Shown: positions 1 through 12,106 of the stretch, piece by piece
Position numbering within the stretch: the first letter of the stretch is position 1
Layout of the letters: each line of letters starts with the position of its first letter
DNA from: Phyllostachys edulis
Lineage: Eukaryota; Streptophyta; Magnoliopsida; Poales; Poaceae
Assembly (NCBI GenBank): GCA_036346405.1
Contig: CM070563.1
Coordinates: forward strand, 26,349,600-26,413,599
Direction: 5' to 3'
Length of the DNA stretch: 64,000 nt
Notes under the pieces: generated by a model
Databases searched by the model: none
What the model saw: only the letters and a program-made list of their open reading frames with translations
What the model was told of the DNA's origin: nothing
Position numbers and translations under genes: made by a program

Positions 1-235
1 TCATTGCCAACCACATAAAAAACCTGCACCTTGCCGCGCCCTGACTTTCCAAATGATCTTGCCACATGCCGACTTTTGGTTTTGCCCATGAAGATCATAT
101 GCGGAGAGGCTGATGATGTTGCCACAAGCTAGCCAACTTGGTTTTGCCCTGGAAATAGTTGCAGGGGACACGCTGAAAGTCTAGAAGTTGATATTGTTTT
201 CATCTAGAAAGGCCACAAATATTCAGTCTAGTTAA
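1..235. other. Unassigned left flank
   Basis: No coding region or recognisable element. The tract contains degenerate repeats of a 'ttttgccc' phrase. It ends at the TAA target duplication (233-235) of the MITE that follows, so it is the substrate into which that MITE inserted. Confidence 0.4.
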
Positions 236-1096
236 GGCCTCGTTTGGAACGAAAGTAAAATATAGAAATTTGGAGGATTAGAATCCTATAGGAAAATTCC
301 ATGAATTCCATTGAAATTCCTACGGGAGGGATGGGCTATTGTAACAGCTTCAATTTCAAATTTCAGTTTAAAATAATTATTTTAATCATTAATGAATTTT
401 TGAGCCATTTTATGAATTTATAATATCCTTTTTCCTATTTCTTCCAAGCCTAAAAAGATTTGTGCAGAATTAATAAAGCACTTTGAATGTCTGAAAATAT
501 TTTTATTAGGTTCCAAATATTCTAAAATATTTATGATAACTTTTCTAGAATTGTTAGAATTTATTTGGTATTTTTTAGAGCTGAAGAACAATTTTTTGCA
601 ATTTTCTAAACTCAGAAATCAATTAAAAACATCTTAACTCATTTTGGGCCAAAACCCAAACTCCGGTCCATCTCTTTATGTCCCCCTAGCCCTACCAAAG
701 GCCCAGCATACTCGCGCTTCCGGCTCAAATACCGGCCGGACTCCATCGTCGCCATGCTGCCTTCGAATTTTCGCTGTTACGCTTTCTCTCCCACACCCTA
801 CTTCTCTCTCGCTGAATCTCGCTGAAGTGTGGGGCCGGGACCCACTTGTCGGGCTCGTTGTCATCCTCCCGCTGTGCCTCTCTCTCTCTCTCTCTCTCTC
901 GCCATGAAACGAGCCCGAATCAATTCCAAGCGCCCTCTTTCTCTCCTTGACAGGCGCACCTCTCCCTCCCCTTTCCTCTTTCCCTCTACCTCCGTCTACC
1001 ATTGATGCACATCCCCTCCCTTTCATTGTAGCCACAACGAGCCTCCTTTCCCTTCCCAAGCATCATGAGATGCTTCGCCTTGTCCTTCCTGTGCTT

Positions 1097-2228
1097 CACT
1101 ACTACAGAAAAGGTAATCACAGACGGTTCAAACTCATCATCACAGACGGTTTTTTGAACCGTCTGACTTTATGGGTCAGTGATACTATGTGGTCATTACA
1201 GACGTTTTTTGAACCGTTTGTGAAAAAAGCTATCACAGACGATTCTGTGATAGTCAATTATTACAGACGGTTTTTTTAGTAAAAACCGTTTGTGATAGTT
1301 TTTTGTATTGTAATTGTTTTTCAAATTTTGAACCAAACCAATCAATTGATGGACAGTAGTTTTCATATGCTCTTTTGATAGTTTGCAAGAAGGTAATTAA
1401 AAGATACTCTCTCTCTCTCTCTCTCAATCAATGGATCACTCTCTGATGAGGACGAGGTCGAGTAGAGGCGTCTATCTCGAACCGAATCAGCCTCCCTTGT
1501 CGACCACAGATGGGGGTCCTCATTGAGAATAAAATCTGACATGATGCAGGAGACGAAATCAGAGTGAGTAGAAAACCAGGATGGGGATTTTGGGGAAAAA
1601 CTTCGTGCTCACCTGAGGCCAAGATGGGGGGCGGCTAGATCTAGAGGTACTAGTTGAGCCGCAACGCCCACTCACCAAAGGCGACGTGAAACAGTAGGCT
1701 GCGTCTCCTCGCCGAACCGCGTCGGGGAATCGAGGGCGGCCGCCGGAGCTCAACGTGGGGAGGGGAGAGGGAGAGAATGATTAGAACCGTCTCTGATACT
1801 TCACCGATGGTTTTCAACATGAACCTCTGTGATTTTATCATGACTTGAAAAAAATGCCTACTCTGTGATTTTACCATGGCTTGAAAGCATTTCAAGTCAT
1901 GGTAAAATAAGAGAGATACTTATCACAGATGGTTTTAATACACACTATCTGTGATGAGAATAGTAAGTCAGAGACAGTTCATGTTAAAAACCATATGTGA
2001 AGTATCACGGACGGTTCTTGTTCCGTCTGTGATATTTAGTAATATCACAGACAGTTCTTGTTCAGAACCGTCTGTGATATTACCTCTTCACAGACGGTTT
2101 TTAGTGCAACTAGTAACACAAACGATCACTAAACCAAAACCGTCTATGATTGTATTTGATACAGATGGTTTTTGTCAATCGTCTGTGATAAGACGTCTAG
2201 TATTAGCTTTTTTTTTCCTCTAGTAGTG
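1097..2228. mobile_element. Non-autonomous CACTA transposon, complete
   Basis: Seen: it begins CACTACTACAGAAA at 1097 and ends TAGTAGTG at 2228, giving an inverted CACTACTA terminus, with CTT repeated on each side (1094-1096 and 2229-2231). Both subterminal regions are packed with direct and inverted copies of a CACAGACGGTT-like motif, many as adjacent inverted pairs, as known for En/Spm-type transposase binding arrays. There is no transposase. The centre holds a (CT)n run (about 1407-1425) and a GC-rich block (about 1430-1770) unlike the flanks, possibly acquired DNA of unknown origin. Confidence 0.9.
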
Positions 2229-2331
2229 CTTCCTGCTTTTCCCTCCCCTCTCATTCCCATCCCTCCTCCTTTTCCCAGCCCTTCAACGCACACACCCACC
2301 GCACACATCCACTTCGCCCCTCCACTCCGGC

Positions 2332-2339
2332 TATAAATA
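2332..2339 (+). promoter_or_regulatory. TATA box of the gypsy LTR
   Basis: TATAAATA lies in a C-rich tract within the plus-strand LTR. The position fits the U3/R boundary of a grass gypsy LTR. The LTR is interrupted on both sides, so present activity is doubtful. Confidence 0.5.
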
Positions 2340-4283
2340 GCCCGTGCCGATTCCCCCTTTCTCCTCACCCTACTTTGCCCTTCCTTTCTCTGCATAGCCA
2401 CTCCATCTGTAGTGCCTTCTCTTGGCCGGAACATGACCTTCGTCCTCAGCTCTCATGGATGCGCTCTGTCAAGCTCCACAGTGTTCCCGCTCTACCAGTG
2501 AGTTTTCACGTACGCCACCTGTGTCATATTGTGCCTTTCTTCTTGTAGATCAAAACCCCTGAAGCTATTTGATGCTTACTACAACACATTGTCATGCTCG
2601 TGTTGTCTTCCTCATCTCCGGCCGCCATCACTGCCCTTGCCATTGCCGCAAATCCGGTGAGCTCCCGCCCTCTCTAACCTTGTGAAAAATCTAGACCCAT
2701 CATTATGAGTTAATAGGTTAAGTCCTGTCATGATGAAGACTTTGGATGGTTCCATGTGTTGAAAGTCATCAAGTCAACTGATTGGTGTCATAAGTTGATG
2801 CTCAAGTCAAGAACCTGATCTTGGAGAGGAGATGTGAGTCATCAACTAAAAGCTCCAAGCTAATGTGCAAAGCAAAGGTATAACTAGCTGTCGGGACCTA
2901 AAAATGCAATTCTGGACCCTCCGTGTGTAATGCACTATTCCAGGATCATGCTAGTACACACAGTATCAACATAGATGAATATCGATCCACACAAGACGAA
3001 ATAATAGAATAAACGATTAGGTTGAATAGCAAATAACAATTTTGACCTTATGGTCGAGTTTACATTTATTAAGCCTCGCAGGGCTGGCAATAGAGAAATA
3101 GGTAGTAGCGGAACAAATAACTTCAGCTGAATCCCATCAATTCGCCATAGGCAACCGATTGGGATCAAGACCCTAACGATCAACACTATCGTGAAACTCC
3201 TCCTCAAAGGCAGGCGAAGACTCATCCTCTTCTGTTGATTAATTATAGCAAGCATGAGTACACAACTATACTCGCAAGTCATCCCACAGAATGCAATGTA
3301 TATATGATGGCTTGTTCCAAAGGACTGGCTTCTATGGTTCTTTTGCAGAAATGCAATATTTGCAATTGAATATTAATAATATATTAAAACATAATGTAAA
3401 ACAAATAAACAATATTAATTTTATCATTTGTTTTTCACAAAGAACACACAGTCTAATCAAATTATTCATATAGCCATATGACTTAGATCACATAGCTCCC
3501 TTCCTAAGTGTTTCATGAAAATCTAACCATCGTATAAAATCCCCGAGCATGTCCATAACCGCAGACGCAACTATTCGAATAGATTGATTTAACACTCTAC
3601 AGAGGTTGTACACTTTACCCACACGATACAATCAGTGTAGAGAGCACCAATCATAACAAAACTTTTCTGAAACTTCATCTCAACAATTGACACTCCCAGT
3701 GTGCTTTACCATCATGCCAATCCAAACACAGTGTTTTGGCATAACACACACTGTTGGACCGGAAAGCGGCGAACCGTCCCACGATGTGACTACCTGGTAG
3801 CTCACACATCCACCCATCGCTGAGCTCTTAACCTACAACCTGAGTAATCAATATCGAGACTCCGTAACTTACTAAGTTAGGCCCGTCCCATACCAGACAT
3901 GTGATCTTACAGTAAGGCTCAATTCAATGGCGCACAAAGTTAAGTCCTTAATTTACCAAGGCAAAACTTTCAATTTCTAACTATACAACGAAGATGATCT
4001 TTCCCATTCACACAACTCCACCAATTCACACAGTATCCACTACTTGCCTCAGTCTAAATCCTTTCCCACCTTCTTGGTTAAGTGCAACACATGCCATCAA
4101 CGAGTAATGACGCACAGTGCACACAGTTTTATCACAAACTTCCATAATCACTTAGTCAAATTCATATTTGCAACTCACATGAAACGATGACTCGTAGCAT
4201 GGCTCAGCAATCTACTCGTATCTAACCAACCCACGTTGGTGCTATGATAATACCAACTAAATAATGAACCAATCTAGGGTGAC

Positions 4284-6170
4284 TGTGGATATCATGGGGA
4301 TATACTCATGATCTTAGGTGATGAGACAATTGGCAATAGCATTTGAGTTTTGTTGAATTTCAAGTTTTTAGCAAATATCAGGATTTTCGGTAGAATCTAC
4401 GTTTAAAGGGCGATACGACTGCGGAACGGTATGACCGCAAGTTGTGTGGCGGTAGTACCGGATCGCGGTTATACCGATTGGTAGATGGCGGTAGCATAAT
4501 TCCAGAGAAGATGTTTTGAGAGTTCTGGTCTTCATTGGAAATCGGAACGACCGCAATTATTGGAGTGGTACGACCGAAGATCGGTAGTACCGCTGGTAAC
4601 ACGGCAGTTGTACCGATTGTGTTGTGATTGTCGGCCATTTTGGAGTTTTGGTTTTGGGATAGGTCATATCCATGTTTATCTTTGTATATGTGTTGCATAT
4701 TGCATGTTTTGAGCTAACGTGGGTCAAGTTGTGAAGAACTTGTTCCCGGAGACGATTTCTTGGTCTATTGTTGTGCAGGTGACTTGTAGGTCAATGATAG
4801 TCAACGGCGAGGAGGATCGGGACTAAGCTTGGAGAGCTGAGGTCCAGAACGATCATGGATGCCGGGTGAGGTCAGGTGACTCAAGCATGGTGCAGAATGG
4901 ACGAGGTTGATCGAACGGGCAGTTCGATACAGCTGTTTGGATCAAGCGGCGCGGGGGTCGGTGCAAGTGCTATGGAGGTTCCGATGGGATCCGAACGGGA
5001 GAGACTTGCCGACATGATGAGAGCCGTTGATCAACCTACACGTGGCGAAACAGGCGATTGCTTCGACAGGATTGGACTCGGTCCATGGAGAAGGATCGAG
5101 AAGGGATATTTTGGTAATTTCACCAAATACCACCTTTGTGACTCTTGGCTAAACCGCAGCGCAGGTCGGTGCTTAGAGAAGCGGTTTAGGTCAAGTGGAG
5201 ATGAAGACGACGCTTTAAAATACGTGCGTGTGTGACCCGTTTGTATTGGACCTTAACGGGAGCCCATTAGGGTTTGTCTTCTAGAAGCTCTATGCCTCAT
5301 ATAAATAGGAAGGGTGCTGTTAGGCAGCCATCCAAGCACTTCATTTGTAAACCCTAGTTTGGTTTTAGGGTTTAGGGAAGAAAGGAGAGGCTTAGGGCTT
5401 GAGAGAGATGAGTTGAGTTGTGTGCTCATGGATTGAGCTTTGTCCTCCATAAATGGAGTGGCTATAAACCCTCTCAACCTCAGATCAATCTATGGATGAT
5501 TCCTCAAGTTGAGTACTCTTAGTGTTCTTCCTCTATATTTGGTGATTTTGAGTCCATCTTTGATCCTTTGGTTTTTGGCTTGTTTCGTGTCTTCTTCTAC
5601 CTTGCTGTGACATGTGGGAACATACCTAGGTTCATCTAAATCATTAATCTCCCACGAGCAAGTGTTGGATCAAGTTTTTCGTTTTTGCTCGGTTTTGAAC
5701 CCTCCTTCGGTAAAATGAAAAAATGTCAAAACTTTGACGTGGATCTTCTCAATCGTCACTTGGAATAGGTTCCTGACATCCTTAGGAAGATGTGTTTCAA
5801 GTTTCGTGAAGTTTGGAGTTACGGATCAAAAGTTACGTCAATTTTTGATTTCGTTTGCAGGCTGTTTACTATTCATTCACTTGATTTTACTGTTCACGTG
5901 GTTCAACCGGCATTGTTCATCCGGTTGTACCAAAAATTGGATCAACTGGCACTGTTCATCCGTTTGCACTGGTACTGTTCATCAGGCTGTTTTTGTGTTT
6001 TTGGTCATTTTGAAGGGGATTCAGTACAAGACTTCTACTACGCTTATATGTATTGATCTTCATAGTTCTCATAGCTATTGGAGTCAATATCTTGTTTGAA
6101 TCCGATCAAAGCGAAAAGTAGTTAGTGCTCCTATTCACCCCTCCCCTCTAGTCACCTTTCCGGTCCTATA
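4284..6170 (+). mobile_element. Ty1/copia (SIRE-like) solo LTR
   Basis: Seen: it starts TGTGGATATCATGGGG at 4284 and ends GGTCCTATA at 6170, with GTGAC duplicated at 4279-4283 and 6171-6175. Length is 1887 bp. It is the same family as the copia 3' LTRs at 28251-29873 (plus) and 59967-61751 (minus). They share both ends, a TATA box (5300-5307), the 'gggagcccattagggtt' block and the terminal pyrimidine tract. The expected terminal CA is TA here, a single C-to-T type change. Confidence 0.9.
5300..5307 (+). promoter_or_regulatory. TATA box of the copia solo LTR
   Basis: TATAAATA sits just downstream of the 'gggagcccattaggg' block. The same arrangement is found in the two related LTRs (29144-29151 plus, 60802-60809 minus), which supports it as the conserved LTR promoter. 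Confidence 0.6.
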
Positions 6171-7783
6171 GTGACAAAATATCATGACATAACAAGAGAC
6201 AAGGTAGATATAACAAGTTGGATAATAACTAAACCCAAAAGCATTTAAATAAATACTTTAAAGTAAATGCATTAATTTGAATCAATATAACTTTTGAAAA
6301 CTGGGTTCAATATGATCAAAGGTATAACTTGCCTTGGAATAGATCTAGGTATTGGTCTTGATCTTTAAGCACTCCTTCTGCAAAACTCACCGAAATATCA
6401 ACGTCGACTCGCAAACGAAGCAAATAAACAAAACAAATAAATAACAGATATAAAATAATCTCCAAAAATTAAATAAAAATCTTAGATAAATAGATCTCGA
6501 TTTTAGCTAAATTTAGAAATTTGAATGGGCTCAATCGGAGTTCGGATGAAGAATATATGGCTCTCGGAAGATCAGAACCTAAAGAAATACCCAAAAATGA
6601 GTTTCGAGTACTGTTTATCGAGCACTGTACATCGAATACTATTCAACATTTTTGACCACAAGTGCTTGGAAGAGGATTCGACCACCTGGTTGGAAGGTTT
6701 CGACTGCACGTGGTCGAAGGAAAGCTACGACTACCTGGTCGTAGGAAGGCTTACGACTACTGGTCGTACAAGTTTATGACCATGCGATGGGCTCGGGTCC
6801 CTATGATTGACGGTGAACGATGGGGCTTCACTGACGATGAGTGGTGCCAGCGTGTAGCTGGTGCTATTGCAACTCTAATGAGGTTCTTACTGGTGATCAG
6901 AGGCGACGGTGGTGACTGGTGGCATGTCCAAGCGGAGAAGAAGGTTCGGCTGTTGTCGGCGACGAACACCAGTGACGTCTCGTGGTCGTGAAGGGGTGCT
7001 AGAGGTAGCTCTGGTGACGATGAAGATGATGACGTGATCAACGATGACGAGGTAGTAACGTCGGTGGCAAAATTAAAAGAAAACGAGCTTCGACTGAAAA
7101 CCCTAATTCTCCGATTGCGGCGGCGCTAGGGTTCTATAGGTGCGGCGGTTTGGAGTTTTGGAATGCGTCCGCTGAGGCGATCCTCAGGGTGCTATTTATA
7201 GACTGAGGGCGTGGCCGAGAGGGTGTATTGGCGGTGGAGTCCAGATCGGATCCGATACGAGATAAGGAAAATTCAAATGAATTTGGAAGGAGATAAGGAG
7301 TAGAATTAGTTGCGGGGATTACAACGGATTTGGAAATCATATCGCCGAAGGATTCGTCAGTTGGATACACTGTTGTCGGATGGAACTTCCAGAAGCATCA
7401 ATGGCGGAAGCGAGTAGGCTCACGCAAGAACGAAGACGCGAGGAGGACGAAGGCGGTGGGGAAAGAAGGAGTCGGGCTGAAGAGATTCGGCCCAGTTGAA
7501 TTTATGAGATTTATAATAGCTTTTCAAATTTAGAAAATCCTAAGAATTCAAATAGCAAATGAACTTGGAAAAAAATTCTAGAAAATATATCCAAGCACAT
7601 AGAATCCAAATAAAATAGTTTTGACCATGGTTTATGTTGACATTAATCATATTAAATTGTTTTGACATTGAAAGTCCATGTTAAGCTTTAATTAATAATC
7701 AAATAAAACTCAAAGGTGAGTTTTCAACTATTAACAAATCAAAAGATTTTTATGACTCAGGAAATTGGGATGTCACAACCCCC

Positions 7784-9154
7784 CCCCCCCAACGGGGCTT
7801 GTTCCTTTGGCACACGAAGACACTTCTTCAACCGAGAGACATGAAAGACGTCATGTACTCCGGCTAATGACTGTGGTAGCTCCAACTGATAAGCTACTTC
7901 TCCACAGCGATCCAAAATCTTGAATGGACCAACATACCTAGGGGCAAGCTTCACTTTTGTATGAATCCTTTTTACAGCTTTGAGTGGAGTAACTCAAAGA
8001 TAAACGAGATTTTCTGGTTCAAAGCTGAGGTCACGATGACAGTTGTCAGCATAACTCTTCTGCCTCGACTGAGCTATCTTTAATCTTTCTCTAATCATAG
8101 ACACTTGTTCTTCTACTTCCTGAATAATATCTTGCCCGAATACTAAACATTCGGCTGTTTCTGGCCAATTCAAAGGGGTTCTACATGCACGACCATACAA
8201 AGCTTTAAACGGTGACATTTGCAGACTAGCTTGGTAACTGTTGTTGTACAAAATTTTTGCATATGGCAAACTCTTGTCCCAACTGGTAGCATTAGCTAGA
8301 GCACAAGCTCTCAACATATCTTCCAATATTTGATTAGCTCTTTCAGTCTGCCCATCCGTCTGAGGATGATACGAAGTACTGAAATTCAGATAAGTTCCCA
8401 AGGCTTCATGGAAACTTTGCTAGAAACAAGAGGTGAACTGAGATCCTCGATCTGACACTATCTTCTTAGGCACACCATGCAAACTGATAATTTTTGACAT
8501 ATATAACTCTGCAAGGTAATCTCCTGAGTAAGTGGTTTTGACTGGTAAGAAATGGGCAACTTTAGTCAAATGATCAACTATTACCCAAATCGAATCGTAA
8601 CTCGGTTGAGTCCTGGGTAGACCGGTAATGAAATCCATTCCAATCTCTTCCCATTTTCATTTCGGAATCTTTAGGGGTTGCAATAAACCTGATGGCCTCT
8701 GATGTTCTGCTTTTACTTTCTGACATACGTCGCACAGGGCAGCGAACTCTGCAACTTCTCGCTTTAGATTTGGCCACCAAAACTTATTCTTAATGTCTTG
8801 GTACATCTTGGTATTCCCAGGGTGAATTGAATACTTTGAGTCATGAGCTTCTTTTAAGATTAGCGGTCTTAATCCATCAACATCTGGCATATAGATACGT
8901 CCATTAATCCACAATATATCCTGATCATCCTTGGTGAAGTTCTTGAATTTTTCTTCAGCCATTTTGAGCTTGATGTATGAAATTACAGAATCTTTTGGTT
9001 GAGCTTCACGAATCTGCTTCTCCAAGGTAGACTGTACTTCTAGGCTTGCCACGAATCCTTCAAATACAACCTCTTGCTTTAGCTTCTGAAATTCCTCATA
9101 AAGTTCTGAGCAGTTCTCTTTTACCCCCAAGACATTACAGTAACTCTTATGACT
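7784..9154 (-). pseudogene. Gypsy integrase, degenerate
   Basis: Read on the minus strand. The HHCC zinc-binding part (HPGNTKMY ... LCDVCQKV) lies around 8700-8830. The DDE core includes MDFITGLPRT (about 8610-8640), the VSDRGSQF aspartate (about 8440) and HPQTDGQTERAN, whose last E is the catalytic glutamate (about 8330-8365). The C-terminal piece VGPFKILDR...DVFHVSRLKKCL ends near 7790. A stop replaces the tryptophan expected after TSCF (about 8420), a TGG-to-TAG type change, and a second stop lies near 7993. The chromodomain usual in chromoviruses is absent: the coding homology runs straight into the poly-G tract, so either that part was deleted or this subfamily lacks it. Confidence 0.85.
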
Positions 9155-10531
9155 TAAAGCATCTGCAACGACATTGGCCTTACTGGGATGGTAGTAGATT
9201 CCAAGATTATAATCTTTTATTAACTCTAATCATCTTCTCTCTCTCATGTTCAAATCAGACTGAGTGAAAATGTACTTCAAATTTTTGTGATCTATGTATA
9301 CTTCACAGTGATTATCGATGAGGTAATGACGCCAAAACTTTAAAGCATGCACTACGGCAGCTAATTCTAGATCATGGTAGGATAATTCTCCTCATGAGGT
9401 CTCAATTGTCTAGACGCATAAGCGACAACTCTTCCTTCTTGCATCAGGATGCATCCTAATCCTTGACGCAAAGCATCACAATAAATATCAAAATCTTTGC
9501 GAATATCGGGCAGAATTAGCACTGCGGCGGAAGTCAAATGCTTCTTCAATTCTTGAAAACTTTCTTCACAAGCTAGGGTCCAAGTGAATTTTTTCTCCTT
9601 CTTCAACAACTGTGTAAGAGGCTTAGCAATCGTTGAGAATCCTTCAATGAAACGACGATAATATCCCGCCATTCCTAGGAAACTACGAATCTGAGTAATA
9701 GTCTTGGGCTGTTCCCAATGTAATACTGCCTTAACTTTAGCGGGGTCAACTGCTACTCCCTCGGTTGTCATCACGTGACCAAGGAAATCAACTTCCTTTT
9801 TCCAGAAATCACACTTACCGAACTTTGCATACAATTGATGCTCTCTAAGTTTTTCTAGGATTAACCTCAGGTGTTCAGCTTGTTTCTCTTCTGACTTGGA
9901 ATACACCAAAATATTGTCAATGAACACAACTACAAACTTCTCCAAATATTCCATGAATACTTTATTCATCATATTCATGAAATAGGCAGGGGCATTCGTC
10001 AGACCAAAGGACATGACTAAGAACTCATAATGTCCATACTGCGTAGAGAAAGCGGTTTTTGGTATATCCTTCAGACAGATCTTCAACTGATGGTAACCTG
10101 ATCGTAGATCAATCTTCGAGAACACTCCAGCTCCTTTCATTTGATCAAACAAATCATCGATTCAGGGCAATGGGTACTTGTTCTTGATGGTGACTTCATT
10201 AAGAGCTCGATAATCAATGCACATTCTCATGCTTCCATCTTTCTTTTTGATGAACAAAACTGGTGCTCCTCATGGTGACGAACTAGGTCTCACATAGCCT
10301 TTCTCAAGAAGTTCTTCTATCTGCTTCTTTATTTCTACTAGCTCATCGGTTGGCATCCGATAGGGTCTCTTAGAGATCGGGGCTGTCCCTGGCACTAGAT
10401 CGATGACAAACTCATTGTCACGGTCCGGTGGCATCCCTAGTAATTCTTCTAGAAACACATCTGGATATTCTCTAACAATAGGCACGTCTTCCAAAGCAAC
10501 AGTCTTCATGCTATTGACTAACATATGTCCA
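9155..10531 (-). pseudogene. Gypsy reverse transcriptase and RNase H, degenerate
   Basis: Minus strand. The RT N-terminal region (ISKRPYRMPTDELVEIKKQI) is near 10310-10385. The core runs from about 10150 down, with KIDLRSGYHQL, SFGLTNAP, and FIDNILVYSK at the place of the catalytic FIDDILVYSK. The second catalytic aspartate is asparagine, so the enzyme would be inactive even without the stops. The connection domain (FLGHV, SFLGMAGYYRRFI) and RNase H start (FDIYCDAL, GRVVAYASRQL) follow in normal order. A stop interrupts near 9367 and others follow in the RNase H half. In an intact element this enzyme would copy the genomic RNA into DNA. Confidence 0.85.
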
Positions 10532-10874
10532 TCATGCACTGAGGTGGCTAGAAACTCCACCTTGTTTCCCTTGATATCTTCGATTGTTACGGCCCTTCGA
10601 CCACAATCTAGCAACAGCTTTGTGCTTTGTTAACCAATCCATGCTAAGAATGACATCTAAGGTTTGGGTGTCTAGAACGATAAGGTTGGCTAGAAACTCA
10701 ACTCTAGCTATGAGTAACTTAGCTCCAAAACATCCCACTTTAGAACTTAACTCTGCTCGAGACGACTGGACTAACAGAGTATGCTTAAGATGCATAACTT
10801 TCAAGTTATTCTTAGTTGCAAAAACTCCAAAAACAAAAGAATGCAAAGCTCCAGAATCAAACAAAACGGATGCC
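10532..10874 (-). pseudogene. Gypsy aspartic protease, N-terminally truncated
   Basis: Minus strand. The active-site motif reads VLFDSGALHSF (DSGA; the following S of many relatives is L), followed by the hydrophobic VILSMDWLTKHKA segment typical of retropepsin-like gypsy proteases. Homology begins abruptly about 10 nt upstream of the motif at 10874, the breakpoint that removed gag. It is read through to the RT N-terminal region after a frame change near 10560-10610. Confidence 0.8.
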
Positions 10875-11980
10875 TATTAGAAATTACTCACATATTAGAA
10901 ATTAGTTAGTGGGATTTAGCTTGATTTAGGTAGCAAATGTTTATCCATGCTTAGTAGAAAAAATTACAAAAAATACTAGAATAGGGATGTGACATTTTGG
11001 AAACTATTTATGAGACATTTTCGACTTAGATTTTGGAAAACATATGTTGGAAAAATTGAAACAAAATGATTTTGACTTGGGCGAGTGGTCAGTTGTGTGG
11101 AATTGGGGTTGGTGATAGTCTCGCCTGGGTTAATTAAGGACCGAACTCAAGTGCCGTTGATCCAAGCATATCGTACAACCACATGTCCTATGGGGAGGTC
11201 ATGGCTGAATAATTTACTAAGTTCTAGCATTATATTTGCAGGTTGTAGTTATGGGTCTATTTTTCTTTTTGGTTGTGCGGACGATGGTAATAGGCGTCTA
11301 TGTATGAGGGTACACTTTCAGTTTCCAAGGCTACCCAACACAGCGGTGATTCCTCATTGCGATGGTAAAAGCCATCCATAACTTGAGGAGTCATCGGGTG
11401 GGTTGATGTTAGAGCTTGCTATTGTAAAGGCCGTGTTGTAGTCATCTTAGTTGCACACTATAATGTTGCATGTGAGTAGAGAGTATGAGTTGATTACATC
11501 TTATGAGTAAAGTTGTACGTCCTCTACTGAGTGATAAGTCAAATCAATTCGAATAGCTGTGCCCCTAGTCATGGGCATTGCAAGGAAAGGCCACACATGA
11601 TTACACTTTGGTTTCTAAAAATGGATTTCTATAAAAACTGATTTTGGACTCAATGGGGTATATGTATATGGTGCACTAACGGGTTTGTGCCACCATACTA
11701 GTGTAGGTACATAGATAGTACCTTTCATGTTATTGTTGAATATCACTACTTGTTATATTTGCATTTCATTAAATTTCTGCCTTCACAAATATTGTTCGGA
11801 AATTACTATTAACCATATTTGAATTAAAAATGGGCTTTATGCAACAAGATATTATAGCCTCCCTTAAATAACCTTGTATATAGTTATTAGCGTTTGTGAT
11901 AGTCTTGCGGAGTATGAAAGTACTCACCATGCTTGTTGAACAATTACCAGTTGAAGAAGATGATTCGGCATTGGGTTACT

Positions 11981-12106
11981 TCTATGTTGCCGGATTTGGA
12001 GATGATGATGAGGCTAAATACCAGGGCGCAAACTTCAGTTGGCTCTATGTTGCCGGATTTGGAGATGATGATGAGGCCAAATACCGGGGCGCAAACTTCA
12101 GTTGGC
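11981..12106 (+). repeat. 63-bp tandem duplication in gypsy LTR
   Basis: Two near-identical 63-bp units (11981-12043 and 12044-12106) beginning TCTATGTTGCCGG. The unit length is a multiple of three and lies in an open frame (11896-12237), but the tract is within an LTR and there is no sign of selection for coding. Confidence 0.85.

Larger units (their letters stand above)
2889..7777 (-). repeat. 3' LTR of the minus-strand gypsy element, split by a copia solo LTR
   Basis: On the plus strand it starts TGTCGGGACC (2889) and ends ATGTCACA (7777), so on its own strand it reads TGTGACAT...GACA. After removing the copia LTR (4284-6170) and one GTGAC copy, it is about 3.0 kb. Bases 7778-7790 are a C run on the plus strand, which would be a G-rich polypurine tract on the element's strand. 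An internal segment containing the phrase 'attcgaata' also occurs in the LTRs ending at 12378 and 32841, which links these gypsy families. Confidence 0.8.
2889..10874 (-). mobile_element. Ty3/gypsy element, minus strand, right end lost
   Basis: Read on the minus strand, the order is protease, reverse transcriptase, RNase H, integrase, a poly-G tract and the 3' LTR, which is the gypsy gene order. The sequence homologous to pol stops at about 10874, just upstream of the protease active site. The gag gene, primer-binding site and 5' LTR are therefore missing, and plus-strand LTR sequence of another copy follows directly. The 5 bp before its left end are CTAGC (2884-2888), but no matching copy exists on the right, as expected after a deletion. 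It is nested in the solo LTR 340-12378. Confidence 0.85.

Noticed and set aside
676..1059. Overlapping ORFs on both strands in a GC-rich tract
   Set aside because: They lie in the leader region of a gypsy LTR with CT microsatellite, and the products are low-complexity with no domain.
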